Notes: generated by a model from the sequence alone, not told the origin. Counted from the stretch's first letter, positions 1-8,941 are shown. The stretch is 64,000 nucleotides of DNA from Streptomyces sp. SN-593 (GCF_016756395.1 NZ_AP018365.1:1-64000), one strand, 5' to 3'. Numbers and translations: made by a program.

Positions 1-2
1 AG

Positions 3-290
3 GCGTTCGTCCGGCAGACGGTCCTGCCGCGCACGTACCCGAACACCATGGAGCGCCGCCGCGTCCTTCAGGCGCTGGGCGATGCCGGCGGGCTGTGCAA
101 GGCCCGCACGATCGAGTACGCCACCGGCGACGTCATCGTCTGCACCCGGCAGGCCGGCCACTACGACCCCGAGGGCTACACCCCGCAGCGCGGCGGGACA
201 GCGGGTGAGGAGATGCCCGGAGCGCACGAGTGCAACGGCATCACCTGGATCGACGACCAGCCCTACAACTACCCGCACAAGACCGCCTGA
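3..290 (+). CDS. Hypothetical protein, 3' end only (cut by left edge)
   Basis: The reading frame is open from the left edge to the TGA at 288-290, so this is probably the C-terminal 95 residues of a longer protein. An ATG at 48 gives an 80-residue alternative, but no Shine-Dalgarno sequence precedes it, which favours an internal Met. The visible part has three Cys and an acidic, Tyr-rich C-terminus. I recognise no family. It lies 24 bp upstream of the helicase start on the same strand, so the two are probably co-transcribed. Confidence 0.5.
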   Translation, partial: AFVRQTVLPRTYPNTMERRRVLQALGDAGGLCKARTIEYATGDVIVCTRQAGHYDPEGYTPQRGGTAGEEMPGAHECNGITWIDDQPYNYPHKTA

Positions 291-314
291 ATTCCACGTA
301 AGGGAGGTAAGAAG

Positions 315-2999
315 ATGTCTGCTATTCGACTCAAAGAACACCAGGTGAAGCAGAAGGCGGCTTTCCGGAAGTGGGTCGGATTCCCCGCAAGATCATCCGT
401 TCCCGAGCGGGGGGAACGGGGCACCATCGTGTCCGCGACCGGATCGGGCAAGACGATCATGGCCGCCGCGAGCGCGCTGGAGTCCTTCCCCGACGGCAGG
501 ATTCTCGTCACCGTGCCCACGTTGGACCTTCTCGTGCAGACCGCCCAGGCGTGGCGCGCGGTCGGCCACCGCTCCCCGATGGTCGCGGTGTGCTCCCTGG
601 AGAACGACGCGGTGCTGAACGAACTGGGGGTGCGCACCACCACCAACCCGATCCAGCTCGCCCTGTGGGCCGGGTCCGGGCCCGCGGTGGTGTTCGCCAC
701 GTACGCCTCTCTCGTGGACCGCGAGGACCCCAAGGACCCGTCGGGCCGGGAGAAGGTCCGCGGGCCGCTGGAATCCGCGCTGGCGGGCGGAGACCGGCTC
801 TACGGGCAGCGCATGAACGGATTTTCGCTCGCGATCGTGGACGAGGCCCACGGCACGGCGGGTGATCTTGGGCGGCCGTGGGCGGCGATCCACGACAACG
901 CGCGCATCCCCGCGGACTTCCGCCTCTACCTCACCGCCACCCCGCGCATCCTGGCCGCGCCACGGCTACAGAAGGGCCACGGCGGCAAGGAACTGGAGAT
1001 CGCTAGCATGACCAGCGACCCGGAGGGCACCTTCGGGGCCTGGCTCCCCGGCGCAGAGCTGGGGCTCTCGGAGGCCATCGAGCGGGGCGTACTGGCCGGG
1101 TTCGAGATCGACGTGCTGGAGATCGAGGACCCCGACTACTTCCTGGGCCTGTCCGACGAAGCCCGGCGCGGCCGGCGCCTGGCGCTGCTCCAGGCCGCGC
1201 TGCTGGAACACGCCGCGCGCCTCAACCTCCGCACCGTGATGACGTTCCACCAGCGGGTCGAGGAGGCCGAGGCGTTCGCCGAGAAGATCGGTGAGACTGC
1301 CGCCGACCTGTACACCGACCCGGTCACCGACTACGTCCTGAAGCAGGCCGACGAACGCCCCGACTCCCCTCTCGGGGCCGAGCCCGACGAGGTGGAGCCC
1401 GGCCGGCACGTACACCCGGACCGGGTGTGGGCCGCGTGGCTGTGCGGCGACCACACCGTCGCCGAGCGCCGCGATGTGCTGCGGCAGTTCGCGAACGGCA
1501 TAGACGTCGACGGCCGCCGGGTGCACCGCGCGTTCCTCGCTAGCTGCCGCGTGCTCGGCGAAGGCGTCGACATCCGCGGCGAGCGCGGCGTGGAGGCCGT
1601 CTGCTTCGCCGACACCCGCGGCAGCCAGGTAGAGGTCGTCCAGAACATCGGCCGCGCCCTGCGCCCGAACCCCGACGGCTCTGAGAAGACGGCGCGGATC
1701 ATCGTGCCGGTCTTCCTCGAACCCGGCGAGAACCCCACCGACATGGTCGCCTCCGCCAGCTACGCCCCCCTCGCAGCCGTGCTTCAAGGACTCCGCTCAC
1801 ACGACGAGCGCCTCGTCGAGCAACTCGCCTCCCGCGCCCTCACCCGCGGCCGCGAACAGCGCAAGATCCACGTCAAGCGCGACAGCCAGGGCCGGATCAT
1901 CGGCGCCGGCAGCGGAAGCGACAGCGACGACGAGCAGCAGGCCGACACCGACGCGGGCTTCGAGTCCGTGCTGCTGAACTTCGCCTCCCCCCGCGACGCC
2001 GCCACCATCGCGGCGTTCCTACGCACCCGCGTCCACACGCCCGAGTCCCTGGTGTGGCTCCAGGGCTACCAGGCCCTCATCCGCTGGCGGAACGACAACG
2101 GCATCACGGGCGTCCACGCCGTGCCCTACGACACCGAGACGCCCGTCGGAGTGACGGAGGACTTCCCCCTCGGGCGGTGGGTGCACCAGCAGCGCAAAGC
2201 CCACCGGACCGGGGAACTCGAAGAACACCGCGAGGAACTGCTGAACGCCCCCGAGGCCGGCATGGTCTGGGAACCGGGCGAAGAAGCGTGGGAGAACAAG
2301 CTCGCCACCTTCCGGTCCTACCGGCGAGTCACCGGGCACCTCGCACCCCGCCAGGACGCCATGTGGGGCGAAGGCCAGGCCACGGTGCCCATCGGGCAAC
2401 ACCTGGCCAACCTCCGCCGCAAGGGACCCAAGAACGGACTCGGCAAGGACCCGCAGCGGGCCGCCGTGCGCGCGGCGCAGCTCACCGAGATCGACCCGGA
2501 CTGGAACTGCCCCTGGCCGCTGGACTGGCAGCGCCACTACCGGGTGCTGGCCGACATCGTCGAAGCCGAAGCCGGGCTGCCCCACCTCGCACCCGGCGTC
2601 ATCTGGGACGGCGACGACATCGGCAAATGGCGGTGGCGGCAACAAGAACCCGGCACCTGGAAGCAGCTGCTGCCCGAGCAGCAGCAACGGCTGACCGCGC
2701 TCGGCATCAACGCCCCTGTAGCCCCCTCTCCCGCCCCGGCAGCCGGGGGCACGGCGGAAGGGACGAGCAGGGCGCAGCAGGCGTTCCAACGGGGCCTGGC
2801 GGCCCTCACCCAGTGGGTGGAGCGGGAAGGCCAGCGGCCGGTGCCGCGTGGGCACGGTGAGCAGATCGCGGTCGACGGCGAGACCGAGCCGGTGACCGTG
2901 AAGCTCGGCGTATGGATCTCCAACACCAAAAGCCGCCGCGACAAGCTCACCGCGGAGCAGCGGGCAGCGCTCGCTGCACTGGGCGTCGAATGGGTGTAG
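315..2999 (+). CDS. DEAD/DEAH-box helicase with C-terminal helicase-associated (HA) repeats
   Basis: This 894-residue superfamily 2 helicase-like ATPase has Walker A ATGSGKT at residues 41-47, a DEAH box near 176-179 and the motif III-like LYLTATPR near 206. The second RecA lobe follows, with its motif VI-like GRALRPN. The C-terminal third reads as four degenerate HA-type modules near 580-657, 659-733, 737-801 and 821-894. Each ends in a KLGxWxxxxRxxxxKLxxxQxxxLxxLG-like pattern, clearest in the last. GGAGG lies 8 nt before the ATG. Such proteins are common on actinobacterial chromosomes and plasmids. Their nucleic-acid substrate is unknown, and a role in mobile-element or defence biology is inference. 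A relic of a related C-terminus occurs at 19800-19961. Confidence 0.88.
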   Translation: MSAIRLKEHQVKQKAAFRKWVGFPARSSVPERGERGTIVSATGSGKTIMAAASALESFPDGRILVTVPTLDLLVQTAQAWRAVGHRSPMVAVCSLENDAVLNELGVRTTTNPIQLALWAGSGPAVVFATYASLVDREDPKDPSGREKVRGPLESALAGGDRLYGQRMNGFSLAIVDEAHGTAGDLGRPWAAIHDNARIPADFRLYLTATPRILAAPRLQKGHGGKELEIASMTSDPEGTFGAWLPGAELGLSEAIERGVLAGFEIDVLEIEDPDYFLGLSDEARRGRRLALLQAALLEHAARLNLRTVMTFHQRVEEAEAFAEKIGETAADLYTDPVTDYVLKQADERPDSPLGAEPDEVEPGRHVHPDRVWAAWLCGDHTVAERRDVLRQFANGIDVDGRRVHRAFLASCRVLGEGVDIRGERGVEAVCFADTRGSQVEVVQNIGRALRPNPDGSEKTARIIVPVFLEPGENPTDMVASASYAPLAAVLQGLRSHDERLVEQLASRALTRGREQRKIHVKRDSQGRIIGAGSGSDSDDEQQADTDAGFESVLLNFASPRDAATIAAFLRTRVHTPESLVWLQGYQALIRWRNDNGITGVHAVPYDTETPVGVTEDFPLGRWVHQQRKAHRTGELEEHREELLNAPEAGMVWEPGEEAWENKLATFRSYRRVTGHLAPRQDAMWGEGQATVPIGQHLANLRRKGPKNGLGKDPQRAAVRAAQLTEIDPDWNCPWPLDWQRHYRVLADIVEAEAGLPHLAPGVIWDGDDIGKWRWRQQEPGTWKQLLPEQQQRLTALGINAPVAPSPAPAAGGTAEGTSRAQQAFQRGLAALTQWVEREGQRPVPRGHGEQIAVDGETEPVTVKLGVWISNTKSRRDKLTAEQRAALAALGVEWV

Positions 3000-3402
3000 G
3001 ACCCGATGCTGAGGGGCCGACCGGGACACTCCGCGGCCGGCCCCTCCTTCGTGTGCTGGAAGACGGCGCGGAATCCACCAGGGCCAGCAGGCCTCCAATC
3101 GCCCCCAGTACAGGCTCCCAGTGTTCTCCGAAGACCGACGGCGCGATGGACGGGTAGTTGTCGGGTACGAGGTAGCGATCCCACCGGTAGTACACCGCCC
3201 ACATGTGATGCTCAGGCGGAACCGTGCCCCGGAGGTAGACGACCGCAGCAGTACGCCACCGGATCTGGTCGCACGGGTCGCTGTCGAACTTCAGATCACG
3301 ACCGTCACGCAGAAGATCCCGTAGCACGGCCACCTGCTCCTCACTGAGCTCCATACCTAACGCAACGACCAACCGGTTCGTACGGCACCGCGCCTCAGCC
3401 AT
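2947..3402 (-). CDS. Hypothetical protein, convergent with the helicase
   Basis: This is a 151-residue ORF. ATG at 3402 is chosen because GGGAGG lies about 10 nt upstream; the in-frame ATG at 3354 has no such site. The central part looks like a real soluble protein, with several Trp and Tyr residues (HHMWAVYYRWDRYLVPDNYP). The last 40 or so residues are Arg/Pro/Ser-rich and run through the helicase terminator. They overlap the helicase 3' end by 53 bp, so the tail may be read-out from a lost stop codon. No family recognised. Confidence 0.5.
   Translation of the reverse strand: MAEARCRTNRLVVALGMELSEEQVAVLRDLLRDGRDLKFDSDPCDQIRWRTAAVVYLRGTVPPEHHMWAVYYRWDRYLVPDNYPSIAPSVFGEHWEPVLGAIGGLLALVDSAPSSSTRRRGRPRSVPVGPSASGPTPIRRPVQRALPAAPR
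3011..3046 (+). terminator. Hairpin after the helicase gene
   Basis: GAGGGGCC (3011-3018) pairs perfectly with GGCCCCTC (3039-3046), starting 11 bp after the helicase stop. The run of T is weak, as is usual in high-GC actinobacteria. It lies inside the 3' part of the minus-strand ORF 2947-3402. Confidence 0.45.
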
Positions 3403-3558
3403 CTGCGGGATACCTCCCGCCCGGGCCTCGGCGCCCCCGGCCGATCGGTCAACGGGCGCCCTGTCGGATCTTGGCGAGGCACCCTGCTTTTCCTTTGCCG
3501 AGAAGGGGTGTCCGAGGTGGGTCGTAGCGTTGGACGCAGGTACGTGGAAAGGCAAGAG

Positions 3559-4232
3559 ATGAGCGCGAGTTCCATCCGGTCCCAGCTTGAACGCAAAACC
3601 AGAGCGCGAGCTGACGCGGAGAAGAAGGTCGGCGAGTTCCGCAGCAAAGAGGCCGCCAAGCGGACGAAGGCCACCAGCGAGCGGGAAGCCGCCGCGAAGG
3701 CCACCAACCCGACGACCGTCAAGAGCAGGCTCAGGGCCGCTGCCCGGTACGAGGACGACGCCAACAAGGCGGCCAAAGAGGCCGGGACTTGGAGCACCAC
3801 GGCGGCCAAGCACAGCAGGGAGGCGGCGGACTTGCAGGTGAAGCTCGCGAAGGCCGAGCAGAGCGAGCGCGACGCTGTGGAGAAGACCCGTAAGAGGGAG
3901 CAGGAGCAGGCCGAGCGGCGTGCGGCTTCTGAACGGCGGAGTTTCGAGAACCGTCTGTCGACGGCGGAGCAGCAGGTGCGGACGGCGTTGAGGGATCTGC
4001 GGGCGCCGAAGCCGGAGCCGCTTCGGGTGCTGCTGCTGGGCGCGTCGTCCGAGGGCGATCTGCGGGTGGGCCGGGAGCAGGAGCGGATTCTCGCGGCCGT
4101 GCGGAGCGCGACGCACCGGGACCTGGTGAAGCTGGAGGTGCACCCGGCCGCGACAGCGGACATCCTTCTGAACGGGCTCACCCGGTTCCATCCGCACGTC
4201 GTCCACTTCTCGGGCCACAGCTCGGCTGACAG
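3559..4232 (+). pseudogene. Coiled-coil/CHAT-domain protein, 5' part (interrupted by IS110 element)
   Basis: The N-terminal 135 or so residues are rich in Lys, Glu, Ala and Arg and look like a long coiled coil. A CHAT-like (caspase-fold) domain follows, beginning LRVLLLGAS and containing the catalytic-His motif VVHFSGHSS. ATG at 3559 is preceded by GGAAAGG; an in-frame GTG at 3508 is the alternative. The frame reaches codon AG- at 4231-4232 and continues exactly at 5557 beyond the insertion. The two parts sum to 1068 bp, or 355 residues. As sequenced, translation would enter the element and stop at 4249-4251, removing the catalytic Cys. CHAT proteins often act as peptidase effectors in conflict systems; that role is inference here. 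Confidence 0.75.
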
Positions 4233-4261
4233 TGAGGATGTGACGTGGTGACGCTGCTGGT

Positions 4262-4410
4262 GGGTCTGACCCCTCGGCTGACTGACGTCTCGACTGTCCT
4301 GTTTGGGATGTGTCGGCCCATCCGGGCGTCACCACGCACGCGGCCGGACGGGCGCTTGTGACTTCATAGGAGCTTGTCGCATAAGCCCCGTCACTGTCTT
4401 GTCCACCCGC
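4262..4410 (+). ncRNA. Predicted IS110 bridge RNA region
   Basis: In IS110 elements the left-end non-coding DNA encodes a bridge RNA with one target-binding and one donor-binding loop. Four matches fit that layout. CTCGGCTGAC at 4273-4282 is identical to the left target flank at 4221-4230. GGATG at 4306-4310 is complementary to the right flank CATCC. CATAGGAG at 4365-4372 is identical to the element's right end at 5549-5556. TCACT at 4391-4395 is complementary to AGTGA at the left junction. A GCTT/AAGC stem separates the last two. RNA ends and full fold are not determined. Confidence 0.5.
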
Positions 4411-4458
4411 CCGACCGGCGCGTGCCGCCCTCGTCGGTACGGATACGCAAGGACGGAC

Positions 4459-5544
4459 ATGACCAGCATGACGCACGACGGGCCGCGGATCACCGGCGGA
4501 GTCGACACCCACGGCCTGACCCACCACGCGGCCGTGATCGACTCCATCGGCCGGCACCTGGCCGATCGCGAGTTCGAGGCCACCATCCGCGGCTACCGGT
4601 ACCTGCTGGACTGGATGCGCTCGCACGGCGACCTGGTCGCGGTCGGCGTCGAGGGCACCGGTGCCTACGGCGCCGAGCTCGCCCGCGTGCTGACCGCCGC
4701 CGGGGTCACCGTCTTCGACGTGGACCGGCCGGACCGCAAGACACGGCGGATGAAGGGCAAGTCCGACCCGATCGACGCCTATGCCGCCGCAATGGCCGTG
4801 CTCTCGGGCCGAGCCGCCGGCATCCCCAAGAGCCGGGACGGCGTGGTCGAGGCCGTGCGGGTCCTGCGACTCGCCCGCCGCAGCGCGGTCAAGGCCCGCA
4901 CCCAGGCGATGAACCAGATCCGCGGCCTGCTGGTGTCGGCCCCCGCGATGCTGCGCGAGCAGGTCGCCGGTCTGGACCGGGCCGCGCTGATACGCACCCT
5001 GGCCCGGCTGCGACCCGGCGAGGACCTCTCGCGGCCGCTGGCGGCGACCCGGGGATCGTTGCGGCGCCTCGCCCGCCGTCTCCAGGCACTGGACACCGAG
5101 ATCACCGAGCTGGACGCGGAGATCGGCCCGCTGGTCAAGCAGGCCGCCCCGCAGCTGCTGGAGCTGTTCGGGGTCGGGCCCGAGACCGCCGGCCAACTGC
5201 TCGCCTCCGCCGGGGACAACCCCGAACGAATGCGGTCGCAGGCCGCGTTCGCCCACCTGGCAGGAGTCGCACCGATCCCGGCGTCCTCCGGCCGCACACA
5301 CCGCCACCGACTCAACCGCGGCGGCGACAGGGCCGCCAACAACGCCCTGCACACCATCGTCCTGACCCGCATGCGCTTCGACGAACGCACCCGCGCCTAC
5401 GTCGAACGACGCACCAAGGAAGGGCTGAACAAGAAGGACATCATGCGCTGCCTCAAGCGATTCGTCGCCCGCGAGGTCTACCGCGCCCTGACCACCACAC
5501 CAACGGAACGAATCACTCAAACCAACCTCGCACCGGCCGCTTGA
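4459..5544 (+). CDS. IS110-family transposase
   Basis: This 361-residue recombinase has an N-terminal DEDD RuvC-like domain: GVDTH near residue 15, an Asp/Glu motif VEGTGAYG and KSDPIDAYA. The C-terminal transposase_20 part contains LFGVGPETA and the serine motif PASSGRTHRHRLNRGGDRA, which holds the expected catalytic Ser. ATG at 4459 is chosen because it gives the usual family N-terminus. An upstream in-frame GTG or ATG would place coding sequence over the bridge-RNA region. The protein acts with its bridge RNA to cut and join donor and target. Length and motifs suggest an intact, possibly active enzyme. Confidence 0.9.
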   Translation: MTSMTHDGPRITGGVDTHGLTHHAAVIDSIGRHLADREFEATIRGYRYLLDWMRSHGDLVAVGVEGTGAYGAELARVLTAAGVTVFDVDRPDRKTRRMKGKSDPIDAYAAAMAVLSGRAAGIPKSRDGVVEAVRVLRLARRSAVKARTQAMNQIRGLLVSAPAMLREQVAGLDRAALIRTLARLRPGEDLSRPLAATRGSLRRLARRLQALDTEITELDAEIGPLVKQAAPQLLELFGVGPETAGQLLASAGDNPERMRSQAAFAHLAGVAPIPASSGRTHRHRLNRGGDRAANNALHTIVLTRMRFDERTRAYVERRTKEGLNKKDIMRCLKRFVAREVYRALTTTPTERITQTNLAPAA

Positions 5545-5556
5545 CAAGCATAGGAG

Positions 5557-5950
5557 CATCCTCATCGCGTTCGAGCAGGATGTGGACGAGCACCACAAGG
5601 GCGCCATCGTCACCGCCGGCGCGTTCGCTCGGGCGATCGGAGCCGTGGACGAGCCGCCGCTGCTGGTCCTGTTGAACTCCTGCCATTCCGCTCCTCAGGC
5701 CGAGAAGCTGATCGGCACCGTCCCTTTCGCGATCGGCATGTCCGACTCGATCGGCGACGTCGACGCGATGACGTACGCCGCCCGCTTCTACGCCGCCATC
5801 GCCGACGGCCAGTCGGTCGAGGGCGCACACCACGTCAGCCAGGCCGCGATCGAGATGAACGGCCTGCCCGACTACGACCTGCCGACCCTGGCCTGCGCCT
5901 CCGACGTCGACCCGCGGACAACGCGCCTTGTCACGCCGCCCCCGGCGTAG
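5557..5950 (+). pseudogene. CHAT-domain protein, 3' part beyond the IS110 insertion
   Basis: This is the continuation of the gene that starts at 3559. It reads ILIAFEQDVDEHH, then LLVLLNSCHSA with the expected catalytic Cys, then a conserved CHAT C-terminal half (FAIGMSDSIGD, YAARFYAAIADG). It ends at the TAG at 5948-5950. A GTG at 5582 could serve as a start, but no ribosome binding site is evident, so this is read as a stranded fragment. There are no internal stops or frameshifts, so the disruption looks recent. Confidence 0.75.
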
Positions 5951-6039
5951 GGGGGACAGCTTCCATCCCCGATGGGGCGGTCTCCGCAGACCGGCGAGCT
6001 TCTCCGCCGCAGGAGTGACAGTGACATCGGATCCCCGCG

Positions 6040-6258
6040 TCAGGTGTCCGGCGGGCGGTTCCGGCATCGGTGGAGGGCCTGCGCGAACTGACCGAACATC
6101 GCCGCCCGGTGAGCGCCGCGGACCCCGCGCAGGGACGCCAGCAGTCCGAGCAGCAGGACAAGCGGCCGGCCCCAGCGCGCCAGCAGGAACAGCGCCATGG
6201 CGGCAGGCGGCAGACCGGCGAGCACGGCGGTCAAGGCGGTCGGCGTAGTGGCCGGCAT
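6040..6258 (-). CDS. Small hydrophobic protein, unknown
   Basis: This is a 72-residue ORF whose ATG at 6258 is preceded by AAAGGA at about 9 nt. Residues 8-45 are hydrophobic (AVLAGLPPAAMALFLLARW, then PLVLLLGLLASL), suggesting one or two membrane segments, followed by a basic tail. It points away from the transposition operon and shares the upstream region with it. No family recognised, and a chance ORF is possible. Confidence 0.35.
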   Translation of the reverse strand: MPATTPTALTAVLAGLPPAAMALFLLARWGRPLVLLLGLLASLRGVRGAHRAAMFGQFAQALHRCRNRPPDT

Positions 6259-6330
6259 GGTGATCGGTTCCTTTCCCGGCGCCGCTGTACGCGGCACCTG
6301 ATGCCATCTCCTCACACCGCCGGACGGCTA

Positions 6331-6366
6331 CTGCCCGACACTTCGCGGGGCTGTAACCTGAGGCAG
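6331..6366 (+). promoter_or_regulatory. Candidate leaderless promoter of the transposition operon, overlapping a terminal-type repeat
   Basis: A TANNNT-type -10 box, TAACCT (6354-6359), lies 7 nt before GTG 6367, with CTGCCC 17 bp upstream as a poor -35. That geometry predicts transcription starting at or next to the start codon. Positions 6341-6371 also resemble, in inverted orientation and with small gaps, the 37-bp repeats at 19631 and 19740 (shared blocks CTTCG, GGGCTGT, ACCTG, TGAC). Confidence 0.4.
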
Positions 6367-7440
6367 GTGACCCGCTCCGCGCCCTCCGGCGCCGACGCTG
6401 CGCTCATCGCCGCACTCGCCGGCCTCGGACTGACCGTCTCCCAGGCGCAGTTGGAGCGGTGGCGGGCAGCGCACTACCTGCCACCCCACCCCCGCGAGCA
6501 CTTGGGGCGCGGCCGGGGCACCGCCTCGCACCTGCTGCCCCAGACCGTGGCCCGGGCCGCCTGGCTGGCCGCAGCCTCCCGCCAGGGCCGGGCGCTGCCG
6601 GTGGCGGCGGCCTGGGCCTGCTGGGCAGCCGACGGCTCCCCGGGCGGCATGGCCCGGTTGCGCACGGCGGTCGTGGACCAGCTCGACCGGTACGGGAAAC
6701 TCCTAGCGGCAGGCAACGCCCGTGACAACAACAGCTGGCAGCGGCGCCACAACGCGGCGAAGGCGGCCGCGCGCCGGGTGCCGGACCTCGACCAGCACGC
6801 CCTGCTGCGGGCCATCGCCACCACCGCCGCACGCGACCCGGCCGCGGTCGCGCCCCTGCCGCGCGTCGACCGCGGCCTCGCCCTCGTGCTGGGCCGGCTG
6901 CTCGCCGGCGGCGGTGAAGACGTCGGCGAGGACGAACTCCTGGACGCGCTGTGCCAGGTCCTCCCCGAACAGGCCGAAGCGCTGCGTACCGCAGCCGCGG
7001 CCCGGGACGCAGCCGGGCACGGCGGCACGTGGGAGGGCTTCCCGCTGGCCGGGGGCTGGCCGGCACTGCAGCACGCGGTACAGGCCGCACCCGACCATGC
7101 CTTGCGCCGCGCGGTGGAACTGGTCACCGCCACCGCCGCGGCCCTCGAACTGCTCCTGGTCCACCTCGGATCCGCCGCCCAGGCCGGACTGCCCGCACCA
7201 CCCACCGGACTCGATGTCGAAGCAGTCCCGGACGCCATGACCACCGCGCTGGCAGACCCCATGTGGGACGAGTGGGGCCGCCACATGCCCCTCCACAGCG
7301 ACAGCCCCGCCTGGCCCACCGTCGCCGCCTACCAGACCGCGCTCACTCTCCTCCTGCCCGGCCGAGCCGACGCCCTTGCCGGCTACCGAGAACGCACCGA
7401 GCAACTCATCCGTCGCACCCGGAACCCCGTCCAGCCGTAA
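6367..7440 (+). CDS. MerR-like HTH protein, first gene of the Tn7-like operon
   Basis: This 357-residue protein is read from GTG 6367. The N-terminal 80 residues resemble a MerR-type winged helix (LTVSQAQLERWRAAHYLP, then LGRGRGTAS), followed by an all-alpha Ala/Leu-rich body with no catalytic motif I recognise. A longer frame opens at 6070, but its N-terminus is low-complexity and antisense to another ORF. The gene lies 61 bp before tniQ1 on the same strand. A role as operon regulator or as a DNA-binding target-selection factor is inference from position and the HTH. Confidence 0.65.
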   Translation: MTRSAPSGADAALIAALAGLGLTVSQAQLERWRAAHYLPPHPREHLGRGRGTASHLLPQTVARAAWLAAASRQGRALPVAAAWACWAADGSPGGMARLRTAVVDQLDRYGKLLAAGNARDNNSWQRRHNAAKAAARRVPDLDQHALLRAIATTAARDPAAVAPLPRVDRGLALVLGRLLAGGGEDVGEDELLDALCQVLPEQAEALRTAAAARDAAGHGGTWEGFPLAGGWPALQHAVQAAPDHALRRAVELVTATAAALELLLVHLGSAAQAGLPAPPTGLDVEAVPDAMTTALADPMWDEWGRHMPLHSDSPAWPTVAAYQTALTLLLPGRADALAGYRERTEQLIRRTRNPVQP

Positions 7441-7501
7441 CCCTCCCCGGCCGCCCGTCGTCCTGGGAACGCCCCGGCACCAGCGCAGGAGCAGGTGAAC
7501 C

Positions 7502-8884
7502 ATGACCGAGTCCACTCCCCCGGGCCGTATCCCCGACGCGGGGACGCGGGAGCGGCGCCCGGCACAAACCGGTCAGACCGCCGGCCCCCGCAGCGCCGCC
7601 CAATCCCAACCGGCCCTCCGGCCAGCGGTGCTGCGGGTCGCCCCGATGACCGGGGAGACAACGTGGTCGTACCTGTCCCGGCTCGCCGGGCGCTACGGCA
7701 TGGAACCCGCCGCGTTACTGCCCTGGTGGACCTGGTCCGGGTCCCGCCCGCAGGACGAGGGCGGTCCGCGCGACGACGCCGAGGTGCTGCTGAGCCCGGC
7801 AGGCCGGCGGTTACTCGCCCAACTGGGCGGGGTCGCCGAGCACGATCTGGCACGTGCCCTGCCCGCGTTCAACGACGAGCCGCGATCAGGCACGCCGGAC
7901 CGGAGCGGCGAGACCGCCGGGTCCGGCAGACCGGCAGGCCGGTGGAAGGTCGCGTCGGCCGGGGAGCACGGGCCGGTGGCGTACGGGTGCGCGCTGTGTG
8001 CGGCGGCGCGTACCGGGCAGGACACGGTGGTGGTGCGCTACGTCGCGCCGTGGCAGCGGGCCTGTGCCCGCCACCAGCGGTGGATGCTCACCGCCGGTGA
8101 CGGACACCGCCACCACCACCTGGATCTGCGGGCGGCCCCGGAGGTCGCTGCGGCGCAGCGGGCCTGGCCGAAGGTGGCCCGGGTCGCGGCTGCGGCCGGG
8201 GCCGATCCGGGGCGGGTGTTCACCCTGGCCCACGCCGTGGTCTGCGCGTGGTGGGAGCAGGCCCTGCAGTGGGAGCGGGAGCGGATCTGGCCGGCCCGGC
8301 TGCACGCGGTCGCGGGCGGGGATGCCGGGCCGCGGTTTTGGTGGTGGCGGATCATCGCCCGCGACGCGGTCGTCTTCCCCGAGACGGTCACGCTCGCTGG
8401 CGCACTGCTCGACCCCGGCATGCAGGAACGGATCTGGGAGGACCACGGGGCCGGCGGGCTGGTACGCCCGTTCCGGCCGGACGGGGCGTTCTTCCGCGAA
8501 CTCACGGCGCGGCTGGGGCGGCCCTGGCTGGCCGACACCGGCCAGGCCCCGCAGACGGGGCTGGTGCTGGGCGGCCCGCTGCATGCCGGGCCGCTGCTGG
8601 AGTGCATGGGCGCCTTCACCCGCATCCGCCGCGGACAGCAGCACCCCCGCGGGTACGGGCTGGACCCGTGGTGGCTGCGCGCCGACCACCGCCCCGCCTC
8701 GGGACGGGTCCAGTTGCGTGCCCTGGCCGAGCGGGCCACCCAGTCCGCGGCCGGGCGCGGAACGGGCCGTTCGGGCGGTGCCGTGAACGCAGGCGGCGGC
8801 GCGCTCATGGTCCGGCGCCTGTTCCGCGACCGGCACGGCCGCGCCGGCGTCGCGTACACCGCTGCGCCCCCACCACCGCAGTGA
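7502..8884 (+). CDS. tniQ: TniQ-family target-selection protein (TniQ1)
   Basis: This 460-residue protein opens its recognisable part with the TniQ signature (VLRVAPMTGETTWSYLSRLAGRYGM, about residues 40-65). A zinc-binding region follows: YGCALCAAA (CxxC) and then RACARHQ (CxxH) near 160-200. The remainder is a Trp-rich helical region. ATG 7502 has GGAG upstream. TniQ/TnsD proteins bring a TnsC-type ATPase to a DNA target in Tn7-like and Tn5053-like elements. This copy differs strongly from TniQ2 (15382-16350) and is longer, so the element may have two targeting proteins. Confidence 0.8.
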   Translation: MTESTPPGRIPDAGTRERRPAQTGQTAGPRSAAQSQPALRPAVLRVAPMTGETTWSYLSRLAGRYGMEPAALLPWWTWSGSRPQDEGGPRDDAEVLLSPAGRRLLAQLGGVAEHDLARALPAFNDEPRSGTPDRSGETAGSGRPAGRWKVASAGEHGPVAYGCALCAAARTGQDTVVVRYVAPWQRACARHQRWMLTAGDGHRHHHLDLRAAPEVAAAQRAWPKVARVAAAAGADPGRVFTLAHAVVCAWWEQALQWERERIWPARLHAVAGGDAGPRFWWWRIIARDAVVFPETVTLAGALLDPGMQERIWEDHGAGGLVRPFRPDGAFFRELTARLGRPWLADTGQAPQTGLVLGGPLHAGPLLECMGAFTRIRRGQQHPRGYGLDPWWLRADHRPASGRVQLRALAERATQSAAGRGTGRSGGAVNAGGGALMVRRLFRDRHGRAGVAYTAAPPPPQ

Positions 8885-8941
8885 GTGCTCCGTGCCGCCG
8901 GCGCCCCGGGGGGAGGCGGCGTACGCCAGGGCAGGGGTCTG

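Larger units (their letters stand above)
4233..5556 (+). mobile_element. IS110-family insertion sequence, about 1.32 kb
   Basis: The boundaries are inferred from the interrupted CHAT gene. Joining 4232 to 5557 restores frame across codon AGC, and both junctions share AG. The element has about 226 bp of non-coding left end, one transposase gene and about 12 bp after its stop. No terminal inverted repeats or longer target duplication are visible, as is usual for IS110 elements. Exact ends could shift by 1-2 bp because of the shared AG. Confidence 0.75.

Noticed and set aside
1..3000. Linear-replicon telomere helicase (TtrA-like) interpretation
   Set aside because: HA-repeat helicases are widespread, and no telomeric palindromes are seen at the left edge.
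2947..5613. Long minus-strand frame across the CHAT gene and IS110 element
   Set aside because: Only the 3' part from 3402 looks coding. The rest is the antisense shadow of the transposase and coiled-coil genes.
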